From NCBI GenBank assembly GCA_030529225.1, contig JAUMXH010000001.1, forward strand, positions 1 to 64,000: 64,000 nucleotides of DNA, read 5' to 3'. This document shows positions 7,949-15,478 of the stretch, piece after piece. The notes under the pieces are model-generated. The model did no database searches. It had not been told where the DNA came from and saw nothing but the letters and a program-made list of their open reading frames with translations. The position numbers and the translations under genes are program-made. The stretch comes from Bacillota bacterium (lineage in GTDB: Bacteria > Bacillota > Clostridia > Peptostreptococcales > Acidaminobacteraceae). How positions within the stretch are numbered: the first letter of the stretch is position 1; each line of letters opens with the position of its first letter.

Positions 7949-8447
7949 ACGTTACGTGCTTCTCTCGCTCATGATTGCCTTTTCCCTCGTTCTGCGGGTG
8001 GTGGAAGGCTTTTTGCCGGCGACCGCCTTTCTTGCGCCGGGTCTCAAACTCGGACTTGCAAACATTATAACGGTGGTCATGCTCTATCGATTTAAGCCGT
8101 CGGAAACCTTTCTGGTGACGATTGTTCGCGTGATTCTGGGCTCCGTCCTGGGAGGCGGCTTGAGTTCCTTTTTGTATAGCGCGGCCGGGGCCTTACTCAG
8201 CTTTTTTGTGATGCTCTTATTCCGAGGATTGCAGCGTTTTCCGCTTTCCATCGTCGGAGTGTCCGTGCTCGGTGCCGTATTTTTCAACGTCGGTCAACTC
8301 AGTGTCGCGTCTCTGATCATAGGCTCCAAAGGCATTTTTGTCTACTTGCCGATCATGGGACTTCTGTCGATTGTGACGGGGCTTTTTGTGGGCTTGGTGG
8401 CAAAGCGAATCATAGAAAATAAGGTTCTTTGGAAGAACCTTGTCTAA
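7932..8447 (+). CDS. Gx transporter family protein (heptaprenyl diphosphate synthase component I-like)
   Basis: Integral membrane protein of 171 residues with about five hydrophobic helices, including APGLKLGLANIITVV and the Gly-rich GSVLGGGLSSFLYS segments typical of the Gx transporter / HepT-I family. The family is thought to transport a small substrate, possibly linked to isoprenoid or cofactor metabolism, but its function is unproven. The ATG at 7932 is preferred over that at 7893 because GAAAGGGA precedes it. It is the last gene of the operon starting at 5180; two hairpins lie at its end. Confidence 0.82.
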   Translation: MRSRNKRYVLLSLMIAFSLVLRVVEGFLPATAFLAPGLKLGLANIITVVMLYRFKPSETFLVTIVRVILGSVLGGGLSSFLYSAAGALLSFFVMLLFRGLQRFPLSIVGVSVLGAVFFNVGQLSVASLIIGSKGIFVYLPIMGLLSIVTGLFVGLVAKRIIENKVLWKNLV

Positions 8448-8464
8448 ACACGGGGCGAAGCCCC
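8421..8464. terminator. Pair of hairpins between convergent genes, possible terminator
   Basis: AAGGTTCTT/AAGAACCTT (8421-8441) overlaps the end of the Gx transporter gene, and GGGGC/GCCCC (8452-8464) follows. Neither has a strong T run; the first is followed by ATTTTCT on the minus strand. They may end the HD-GYP transcript. Confidence 0.35.
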
Positions 8465-8480
8465 CTCTAACGGATCCATC

Positions 8481-9539
8481 TTAAAGCAACATCCTGGTAA
8501 TGCTCAATTTTTCTTTTCCCATCGACAGGTCATAGATGGTATCGTTGACCTTTACCATCGGTCGGGTAGGGTCTATCTTGTTCATATAGACAACCTCACC
8601 GGTCTCTCCGTTCGAAAGTTCCACTTTCATACCGATAAAACACGACTGTATCGCCTTGACCAAAGGGATGGTCGCTTTGGGAGAGAGCTGTTCGATGCTG
8701 TCATCAAAGAGCTCGGCCGCTATCTTAAAAGGAGAGATTGCGGAGCGATAACACTTGTTGTTGATCGCCGCATCAAAAATGTTGGAAACGCCGACAATTT
8801 GGGCCAGATAGGAGATCTGGGTGCCCCTTAAGCCCATCGGGTATCCGCTGCCGTTGAGTTTTTCGGTCGATTGCAGGATGGCGATGCTGATCTCATCGTC
8901 TATAAAAGGCAGGTCTTTGAGAAATTCGTCGCTGTATAGGGTGTAGCTCTTTATGACCTTCAATTCATCCTCGCTGAGGGGGTCCGTCTTTAAAATCAAA
9001 GACTTGGGAACGCCCAGTTTTCCGACTTGAGAGAAGAGGCCGGCGAGAAAGGACTGCTTGATTCTTTCTACCGGAGATTCTTCCCAATACGAAATCAAGG
9101 CCGACAGGAGGCCGACTCTGATGGAGTGGTTGATGGTGTAGCCGTCGATCTTGGAAAGTTTGTAAAGCAGGCTTACGGCTTGTTCATACTGCGTAATCTC
9201 ATTCACACATTCCAAGGCGATCGGTTTGACCGGAGAGAAATAGTCTTTTCCCAAGAGTTTGATATTTGCAACCGTCACTTTCAGGATGTTCACCATAAAG
9301 CCTTTGTCATCGGCGCTCATCGCCTCCGACTCTTGGGGTGTTTCTTCCGTGCTCAGCGCCTCTTCCGAGCCGGAAGCTTCCGAAACCGCTACAATATTAA
9401 AATCGGTTGTTTTGATTTTTTGAATGATGTCCTCGCTCAAAGCCGAGCCCTTGCTGACCAATAAGAGCCCGTTCTTGTCATAGATATCCTCTTCCAAAAT
9501 GAATGTTTGCTTGGCATCATTTATGTTTATATATCTCAT
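8481..9539 (-). CDS. Degenerate HD-GYP domain protein
   Basis: 352 residues, cytoplasmic. An N-terminal region (about 1-50) resembles the DUF3391-like leader of HD-GYP proteins, then a low-complexity Glu/Ser linker (55-78), then an HD-GYP domain (about 105-310). The GSGYP core (230-234) and LAQIVGVSNIFDA are clear. Canonical HD-GYP enzymes hydrolyse cyclic di-GMP using two or three metal ions. Here the HD pair is Ser170-Gln171, the HHE triplet is Ser224-Thr225-Glu226 and the late Asp is Asn253, so catalysis is unlikely; a binding or scaffold role is the inference. The GGGGG ribosome site and a promoter support the start. Confidence 0.85.
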   Translation of the reverse strand: MRYININDAKQTFILEEDIYDKNGLLLVSKGSALSEDIIQKIKTTDFNIVAVSEASGSEEALSTEETPQESEAMSADDKGFMVNILKVTVANIKLLGKDYFSPVKPIALECVNEITQYEQAVSLLYKLSKIDGYTINHSIRVGLLSALISYWEESPVERIKQSFLAGLFSQVGKLGVPKSLILKTDPLSEDELKVIKSYTLYSDEFLKDLPFIDDEISIAILQSTEKLNGSGYPMGLRGTQISYLAQIVGVSNIFDAAINNKCYRSAISPFKIAAELFDDSIEQLSPKATIPLVKAIQSCFIGMKVELSNGETGEVVYMNKIDPTRPMVKVNDTIYDLSMGKEKLSITRMLL

Positions 9540-9566
9540 CGTAATCCCCCTGCAAAATACCGAACT

Positions 9567-9594
9567 ATTTTAACATAGAAACTCGGGTATGCAA
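9567..9594 (-). promoter_or_regulatory. Promoter of the HD-GYP-like gene
   Basis: On the minus strand, -35 TTGCAT (9589-9594), a 16-base spacer and -10 TAAAAT (9567-9572). Confidence 0.55.
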
Positions 9595-9633
9595 ATAATT
9601 TCGACAGTATCCGATAAAAAACTTAGTTTATTC

Positions 9634-9662
9634 TTGATTTTTTTATTTAAAAGCAATATAAT
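9634..9662 (+). promoter_or_regulatory. Promoter of tRNA-Arg (and probably topA)
   Basis: -35 TTGATT (9634-9639), a 17-base spacer and a perfect -10 TATAAT (9657-9662), placing the start about 10-12 bases before the tRNA. No terminator is seen between the tRNA and topA. Confidence 0.7.
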
Positions 9663-9680
9663 TATCATTGTTTTTTGAGT

Positions 9681-9757
9681 GTCCCCGTAGCTCAGCAGGA
9701 TAGAGCGTTCGCCTCCTAAGCGAGAGGTCACGTGTTCGAATCGCGTCGGGGACGCCA
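9681..9757 (+). tRNA. tRNA-Arg (anticodon CCU)
   Basis: A full cloverleaf of 77 bases. The acceptor stem GTCCCCG pairs with CGGGGAC. A D-arm follows, then the anticodon loop CTCCTAA with anticodon CCT (reads AGG), the T-loop TTCGAAT, discriminator G, and an encoded CCA (9755-9757). It lies 41 bases upstream of topA. Confidence 0.95.
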
Positions 9758-9798
9758 TTTTATTTGTAGTCATTGAGAGTTGGAATCGGAGGAGTTGC

Positions 9799-11868
9799 AT
9801 GCCGAAAAGTTTGGTCATAGTAGAGTCACCGGCTAAGGCAAAAACCATCAGCAAGTTTTTAGGAAGAAATTATACCGTCAAGGCCTCGGTAGGCCATGTC
9901 AGGGATTTGCCGAAAAGCAAGATGGGCGTGGATATAGAAAATGATTTTGAGCCGCAGTACATCACCATCAGAGGCAAGGGGGATGTAATCAAAGAGCTGA
10001 AAAAGGAAGCTAAGAAGGCCGATAGAGTGATTCTCGCAACGGACCCCGACAGAGAGGGCGAGGCGATTGCCTGGCATCTGAAAACCCTTTTGGAGAAGGA
10101 AAATGACACCTTCGAGAGAGTGGCTTTTAACGCGATTACAAAAGACAATGTGAAGAAGGCAATCAAGGCACCCAGAGACATCAATATGAATTTGGTGGAT
10201 GCCCAGCAGGCCAGACGTGTCCTGGACAGGCTCGTCGGATACAGCATTTCACCCCTCCTGTGGGCCAAAGTCCAGCGCGGACTCTCGGCGGGCAGGGTCC
10301 AGTCGGTTGCGACCAGATTGATTTGTGACAGAGAAGAGAGCATACAGAGCTTCGTACCCGAAGAATATTGGAGTATTGAGGCTTTATTTCATGTGGACAA
10401 TCAAAGGTTCACAGCCTCTTTCTACGGCAAAGACAATGAGAAAATGAAGCTCGGCAACAAGGCCGAGGTGGATGCGGTTCTGCAGGCGCTGGGAGAGGAC
10501 TTTGATGTCGTTTCTTCCAAGGTCACTCAAAAGAAGAGAAATCCCATCCTTCCGTTCACAACCTCTACCCTACAACAGGAAGCCTCGAATAAACTCGGTT
10601 TCAGCACGACCAAGACCATGTCGGTCGCCCAGCGTCTCTACGAGGGCGTCAAGATCGGCTCGGCAACGGTCGGTTTGATTACGTATATGCGTACCGATTC
10701 CACGCGCATTGAGCCGGAAGTTTCCAAAGAGACGGCCAAGCTGATTGCTGAAAATTTCGGGGAAGAGTATTTGGGCAAGACCGAGTTTAAGAGCAAGAAG
10801 TCTTCTCAGGATGCCCACGAGGCGATCAGGCCATCTTATCCTTCGTATACGCCGGTGGAAATTCAATCCCATTTGGATAAGGATCAATTTAAACTCTACG
10901 AGTTGATTTGGAGGCGATTTATGGCTTCTCACATGGCGCCTGCCGTCTTTGACAACGTGCAGATCGACCTGAACAACTCCTCTTATACCTTTAAGGCCTC
11001 GGGCTCGAGTATGAGGTTCGACGGTTTCCTGAAGATTTACACCTATTCGAAGCAGACGGACCATCAGATTCCGCTATTGGAAGAAAACCGGAAGATAGCG
11101 GCGAAAAGCATCAACAGTGAGCAACATTTTACCCAGGCTCCTCCAAGGTACACCGAGGCCAGTCTGGTAAAAGAGATGGAAGAGCTCGGAATCGGCAGGC
11201 CGAGTACCTATGCGCCGACCATTTCCACCATCATCGCTAGAGCCTACATTTCCCGAGACAAGAAGAACCTGGTTCCGACGGAGCTCGGTTTCATCGTGAA
11301 CGGCATCATGAAAGAGCACTTTGCCGAGATTGTCGATGTCGATTTTACCGCCAAAATGGAAGAGAGTTTGGACGAGGTCGAAAACGAAGGGGACAAGCAT
11401 CACTGGAAGACCATCATAGGCAAGTTTTATCAAGGTTTTCAGCCGTCTTTGAATCTGGCGGAAAAAGAGTTGGAAAAGATAAACATGGACGTGATGACCG
11501 ATGAAATCTGCGAACTCTGCGGCGCTCATTTGCTGATCAAAACCGGCCGCTTCGGCAAGTTCAAGGCATGCTCAAACTACCCGGACTGCAAGAACACCAA
11601 GCCCATCCTCAACACGATCGGCGTTAAGTGCCCGATTTGTAAGGATGGAGACGTCATCGAGAGAAAAACCAAGAAATTCAAGAATTTCTACGGATGCTCG
11701 CAGTTCCCGGACTGTAAGTTTTCGAGTTGGCACAAGCCGACCGGAGAGACTTGCCCGAACTGTTCGCAGCCGCTCATAGAGTATCGAACCAAATCCAAGC
11801 ATGAGATTCGTTGCATGGACACGAAAACTTGCAAGTACAGTAAGAAAATAGAAGATAAAGACGCATGA
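9799..11868 (+). CDS. topA: DNA topoisomerase I
   Basis: Type IA topoisomerase of 689 residues that relaxes negative supercoils. The N-terminal Toprim domain begins KSLVIVESPAKAKTI and includes DPDREGEAIAWHL. The catalytic Tyr296 lies in LITYMRTDSTR. Three C-terminal zinc-ribbon modules follow (about 572-604, 614-645 and 654-680); the first two have the usual C-x2-C...C-x4/5-C pattern, and the third has looser spacing with C-x2-C then C...C. The length is typical for Bacillota. GGAGGAG precedes the ATG. It overlaps murE by 4 bases (ATGA), so the two are translationally coupled. Confidence 0.97.
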   Translation: MPKSLVIVESPAKAKTISKFLGRNYTVKASVGHVRDLPKSKMGVDIENDFEPQYITIRGKGDVIKELKKEAKKADRVILATDPDREGEAIAWHLKTLLEKENDTFERVAFNAITKDNVKKAIKAPRDINMNLVDAQQARRVLDRLVGYSISPLLWAKVQRGLSAGRVQSVATRLICDREESIQSFVPEEYWSIEALFHVDNQRFTASFYGKDNEKMKLGNKAEVDAVLQALGEDFDVVSSKVTQKKRNPILPFTTSTLQQEASNKLGFSTTKTMSVAQRLYEGVKIGSATVGLITYMRTDSTRIEPEVSKETAKLIAENFGEEYLGKTEFKSKKSSQDAHEAIRPSYPSYTPVEIQSHLDKDQFKLYELIWRRFMASHMAPAVFDNVQIDLNNSSYTFKASGSSMRFDGFLKIYTYSKQTDHQIPLLEENRKIAAKSINSEQHFTQAPPRYTEASLVKEMEELGIGRPSTYAPTISTIIARAYISRDKKNLVPTELGFIVNGIMKEHFAEIVDVDFTAKMEESLDEVENEGDKHHWKTIIGKFYQGFQPSLNLAEKELEKINMDVMTDEICELCGAHLLIKTGRFGKFKACSNYPDCKNTKPILNTIGVKCPICKDGDVIERKTKKFKNFYGCSQFPDCKFSSWHKPTGETCPNCSQPLIEYRTKSKHEIRCMDTKTCKYSKKIEDKDA

Positions 11869-13352
11869 AACTGAATGAATTGTTGAAACAAACGGGCTTG
11901 GAGTATCGCGTCGAGAACGCCTGCTCCGATTCGGCCTTGGATATTCCCGTCAAGCAGTTGGCTGTGGATTCGAGAAAGAAAGCTGAAGATTCAGTTTTCT
12001 TTTGTATTAAGGGAATGACCCACGATTCCCACCTCCTGGTGGATCAGGCGATTGAAAACGGGGCCCTTGCCATCGTATACGATCACAAGGTCGACGCCTT
12101 CCGGGAGCGCTTTTCGGAGCTTCCCTTTATCAAGGTGTCCGACAGCAGGCTCGCCCTGGCTAAAATGGCGGAGTGCTTGCACGGCAACCCCTCGTCTTCC
12201 TTAAAAGTCTACGGGGTGACCGGCACCAACGGCAAGACCAGCGTGTCTTACCTGATCTATAAAATACTATCCAAGTTTGAAAAGTCCGCCTACAACGGGA
12301 CCGCGGGTTCTCTGATCGGAACGGAGCCGGCTGCCTATAAACATCTCACGACGCCGGATACCCTTGACTTGGCCCGCCTCTTTGAACAGGTGAAAGACGC
12401 CTGTTGCGAATCCATAGCGATGGAAGTCTCTTCTCATGCGCTGGATATGAAGCGATCCGCCGGAATCGACTTTGACATTGCGGTATTTACCAACCTGAGC
12501 AGGGACCACCTGGATTATCACAAGACCATGGAGGCCTATCGAGATGCCAAAGCGGAGCTGTTCCGGACCTTAAAGCCGAGCGGCATCGCGGTAATCAACC
12601 TGGACGATGCGGAGGCCGACTTCTTTCAGCAGTCTTGTCTGAATTGCAGGATTGTGACTTACGGAAGCGCACATTCGGCAAGCTATCGCTTTGACGGAAT
12701 CGTTCTGAAACCGAACGGAACGGAATTTCGGCTCACCCATGAGGGAAGGAGCTACCATGTCGGGACCAATTTGATTTCCGAAATCAATGTATACAACCTG
12801 GTCGCCGCGATCGCCGCGCTTCACCAAGGCGGAAAAGACTTGGATGAGATCATAAGGCAGGTCGCGTACGTAGACTTTAACATCGGCAGATTTCAATATG
12901 TGAAATCAGACAAATACTCGGTCATCGTGGACTTCGCCCATACGCCGGATGCCTTTGAAAAAATATTTGCCTTTTCGGATTTGTTTCGGAGCGCAGGGAC
13001 TCGGGTGATTAGCGTATTCGGATCGGCAGGCGAAAGAGATAAGGGCAAGCGTCCGATCATGGGGAGGATTGCGGAGGCGCATTCCGACCGAATCGTTTTG
13101 ACCGAGGATGACAACAGGAGCGAGGCGGTCCTTGAAATCATTCAGGACATCGCGAGCGGAATCGAAGACAAGCGGAAACTGAGCATCGTGGAAAGCCGAA
13201 CGGAGGCAATTCGGAAGGCCTTTGCCTTGGCTGAGGAGGGAGATCTGATTCTCTTACTCGGAAAGGCGGTAGACAGGGTCATGTACCGCGACGGATTCCT
13301 GGAACCCTACGAGGGCGACGATGTGATCGCCGCTCGATTGGCGAACGGCTAA
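11865..13352 (+). CDS. murE: UDP-N-acetylmuramyl-tripeptide synthetase (MurE)
   Basis: Cytoplasmic ATP-dependent Mur ligase, 495 residues, that adds the third amino acid of the peptidoglycan stem. It has the P-loop GVTGTNGKTS (about 117-126), THLTTPDTLDL-type and EVSSHALD substrate segments, TNLSRDHLDYH and the C-terminal Mur ligase domain. The substrate motif DNPR of diaminopimelate-adding enzymes reads DDNR here (in TEDDNRSE, about residue 411). The Arg that contacts the DAP carboxylate is kept but Asn-Pro are replaced, so the diamino acid (meso-DAP, ornithine or another) is unresolved. It overlaps the topA stop by four bases and is followed by pgeF. Confidence 0.93.
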   Translation: MKLNELLKQTGLEYRVENACSDSALDIPVKQLAVDSRKKAEDSVFFCIKGMTHDSHLLVDQAIENGALAIVYDHKVDAFRERFSELPFIKVSDSRLALAKMAECLHGNPSSSLKVYGVTGTNGKTSVSYLIYKILSKFEKSAYNGTAGSLIGTEPAAYKHLTTPDTLDLARLFEQVKDACCESIAMEVSSHALDMKRSAGIDFDIAVFTNLSRDHLDYHKTMEAYRDAKAELFRTLKPSGIAVINLDDAEADFFQQSCLNCRIVTYGSAHSASYRFDGIVLKPNGTEFRLTHEGRSYHVGTNLISEINVYNLVAAIAALHQGGKDLDEIIRQVAYVDFNIGRFQYVKSDKYSVIVDFAHTPDAFEKIFAFSDLFRSAGTRVISVFGSAGERDKGKRPIMGRIAEAHSDRIVLTEDDNRSEAVLEIIQDIASGIEDKRKLSIVESRTEAIRKAFALAEEGDLILLLGKAVDRVMYRDGFLEPYEGDDVIAARLANG

Positions 13353-13385
13353 GAGTGCCGAGCGCGAACGAAGGAGAAAAAACAG

Positions 13386-14159
13386 ATGTCAAATCTACAA
13401 ACGAACCCGTCTTTTCTGTCTTTTGACCTCTTTCAGCCTCATCCTCTGGTCGCGGCCTTCAGTACGAGGCTTGGCGGTCTGAGTGAGGGCGTCTATGAAT
13501 CGATGAATCTTTCGTTTTCCGGAGCGGATGATAGGCAGACTGTGCTTGCAAATTTTAAGTTGTTCGCAAACGCAATCGGGGTCGATTGGGAACGCATGGT
13601 GATGACGAGTCAGGTTCATGAGGACGCCATCCTGATTGCGGGCGAGGAGCACGCCGGCATGGGCGTTGGCGTAGCTCGAACCTTTGAGAGTGTAGACGGC
13701 ATCTATACCGAAAGCAAGGGGCTTCCGATTCTGACGGCTCACGCCGACTGCACGCCGATTTTCTTTTACGATAAGCGGAGGGGAGCGGCCGGATTGGCGC
13801 ATTCTGGTTGGAGGGGGACCTCTCGGAAGATTGCCGAAAAGATGGTCGAACTCTTTCTTTTAAGAGGGTCTCGTGCGGAGGACATTCTCTGCGCGATTGG
13901 CCCCACCATTTGTGTGGATTGTTACGAAGTGGGAAGTGAGGTCGTCGAGGCGATAGAGGCCGCGGTCATTACTCAAAAGGAAAAGCCGCATTTGGACTTG
14001 AAAGAAACGAATCGAAACATGTTAACGGCTTCCGGAATTTTGCCCCGGCACATTGAAATCAGCGAGCACTGTACCAAATGTGACTCGCGCCTCTTCTTTT
14101 CTCACAGGCGCTCCGGGAGCGCCAGGGGAGGTCATGTGGCTTGTATCTGTCTATTATAG
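13386..14159 (+). CDS. pgeF: Multicopper polyphenol oxidase-type protein / purine nucleoside phosphorylase (YfiH/LACC1 family)
   Basis: 257 residues. The zinc-binding His/Cys signatures are present: STRLGG near the start, LTAHADCTPI, LAHSGWRGT, IGPTICVDCYEVG and a C-terminal SHRRSGSARGG. Family members were first called laccase-like and later shown to phosphorolyse purine nucleosides and deaminate adenosine; in some bacteria PgeF clears mis-made peptidoglycan precursors carrying L-Ser, which fits its place directly after murE. GAAGGAG precedes the ATG. It probably ends the topA-murE operon. Confidence 0.88.
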   Translation: MSNLQTNPSFLSFDLFQPHPLVAAFSTRLGGLSEGVYESMNLSFSGADDRQTVLANFKLFANAIGVDWERMVMTSQVHEDAILIAGEEHAGMGVGVARTFESVDGIYTESKGLPILTAHADCTPIFFYDKRRGAAGLAHSGWRGTSRKIAEKMVELFLLRGSRAEDILCAIGPTICVDCYEVGSEVVEAIEAAVITQKEKPHLDLKETNRNMLTASGILPRHIEISEHCTKCDSRLFFSHRRSGSARGGHVACICLL

Positions 14160-14192
14160 CGTATTTTCTCCCTCTTTTGTTCTAGGACTTTC

Positions 14193-14235
14193 AGACCTGT
14201 TTCTTGATTCGATAAAATCAAAAAATAGGTCTTTT
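14193..14235 (+). terminator. Intrinsic terminator after pgeF
   Basis: The outer stem AGACCT/AGGTCT (14193-14198 with 14227-14232) encloses an inner TTGATT...AAATCAA stem and is followed by a T-rich stretch (TTTTCATTTT). Confidence 0.6.
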
Positions 14236-14260
14236 CATTTTATTTAGAATAGTATATAAT
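14232..14260 (+). promoter_or_regulatory. Possible promoter of a short intergenic transcript
   Basis: A perfect -10 TATAAT (14255-14260) has a weak -35 TTTTCA (14232-14237) at 17 bases. About 125 bases downstream lies a strong terminator and no convincing gene lies between, so a small RNA is possible. Confidence 0.3.
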
Positions 14261-14383
14261 ACCTATATCGGAAACGGGCTGCTTCTCAGAAAGCGCTTCT
14301 TTCCGAAATTCCTTTTTTGTTTTTATTCTCTCTACCATAGTGATATGGATAGAAAAAAATGGAGAGTAATGAAAGAAAAGAAA

Positions 14384-14414
14384 AATCCCTTCTGCAAGAG
14401 AAGGGATTTTTTTT
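14384..14414. terminator. Bidirectional intrinsic terminator
   Basis: A 10-bp stem AATCCCTTCT / AGAAGGGATT with a 5-base loop, flanked by A and T runs. It abuts the stop codon of the minus-strand PTS-type permease and also closes any plus-strand transcript from 14255. Confidence 0.85.
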
Positions 14415-15453
14415 ATGATAGAGCGAGGTCTCCGCTCTTGATTTTGCCCATTTTCTTTAGAACGAGGTAGAACAGATAGCTCAGGATTGCCGGTAAGAGG
14501 ATGTGCATGAGCAGAATCATAGGAATCGCTCCGCTTCCCATCGATTCGACGGTTCCGATTTGGCCGACCAGACCGCTGGTTCCCATTCCCGCACCGACCG
14601 GTGTATTTGTCATCCCCAAGACCGCCGAAGCGATAGGTCCAAGGATTGCGCTCGAGAGGATCGGCGGGAGAAAGATCCAAGGATTCTTTACGATGTTTCC
14701 AATCTGTATCATCGAGGTCCCGAGTCCCTGTGCGATCAGGGCACCAAAGCCGTTGTCTTTAAACGAGATGACTGCAAATCCGATCATTTGGCAAGAACAG
14801 CCGATGGTTGAGGCGCCGGCTGCGATTCCGCTCAAGCCGAGCGCGATGGCGATGGCGGCACTCGAAATCGGAAGGGTCAGGATGATGCCCATCACTACGG
14901 ACAAAAGGATGCCCATCGGAATCGGGTGCAAGTGGGCCAGCAAATTGATGAACTTACCCAGTTCACTCATTCCGTAAGAGATATACGGAGCGACAAACAT
15001 GGCGATGACGCTTCCAATGATGATGGATACGCCGGGAACGGCGATGATATCAAGCTTGGTCTTTCCGCTGATAAACTTTCCCGTTTCAGTCGCGAGCAGG
15101 GCGGAAACCAAGGCTCCCGTCGGATCGCCGATGCTTAGGGCTCCGGTGCTGAGGTCGATCGTGCCCGCGCCCAGGGCTCCGCAGACGATTGCAGAGAGCA
15201 TGGCCAGCGGAGGGGCTCCCAAACTCAAGGCGACGCCGGCGCCGATACCGGGACCCATCATAAACTTCGCCACCTTTCCGGCATTGCTCAGTATTTCAAT
15301 CCCCGTGTAGTGCCCAATCTGGGTTAAGATCAGTCCGATGATGAGGGAAGAAAAAAGACCTCTCGCCATACCGTCCAAAACTTTGATGATGTAGTTTCTG
15401 ACGCATAAGCTCCTGCCCTTCTTCCCGTCCTGCCGCTGCTTGCTTTGTTCCAT
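14413..15453 (-). CDS. PTS transporter subunit IIC (PTS_EIIC_2-type permease)
   Basis: Integral membrane protein of 346 residues with about eight to ten hydrophobic segments, rich in Gly. Recognisable segments such as GPGIGAGVALSLGAPPLA, TLPISSAAIAIALGLSG and NTPVGAGMGTSGLVGQIG match the stand-alone IIC family (PF13303 type). No IIA or IIB component, HPr or sugar-metabolism gene is visible in the window, so whether it performs phosphotransfer-coupled transport is unknown. It starts 25 bases after the transglutaminase-like gene on the same strand (GGAGGAGGA ribosome site), suggesting one operon. Confidence 0.82.
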   Translation of the reverse strand: MEQSKQRQDGKKGRSLCVRNYIIKVLDGMARGLFSSLIIGLILTQIGHYTGIEILSNAGKVAKFMMGPGIGAGVALSLGAPPLAMLSAIVCGALGAGTIDLSTGALSIGDPTGALVSALLATETGKFISGKTKLDIIAVPGVSIIIGSVIAMFVAPYISYGMSELGKFINLLAHLHPIPMGILLSVVMGIILTLPISSAAIAIALGLSGIAAGASTIGCSCQMIGFAVISFKDNGFGALIAQGLGTSMIQIGNIVKNPWIFLPPILSSAILGPIASAVLGMTNTPVGAGMGTSGLVGQIGTVESMGSGAIPMILLMHILLPAILSYLFYLVLKKMGKIKSGDLALS

Positions 15454-15478
15454 GATTCAGATTCCTCCTCCTTTTTCG

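Noticed and set aside
9570-9854. Minus-strand 94-residue open frame
   Set aside because: It crosses the tRNA-Arg gene and the topA start and resembles no family.
14253-14460. Small plus-strand frame running through the terminator (around ATG 14345)
   Set aside because: Weak start context, passes through the terminator stem and into the opposite gene, no recognisable protein.
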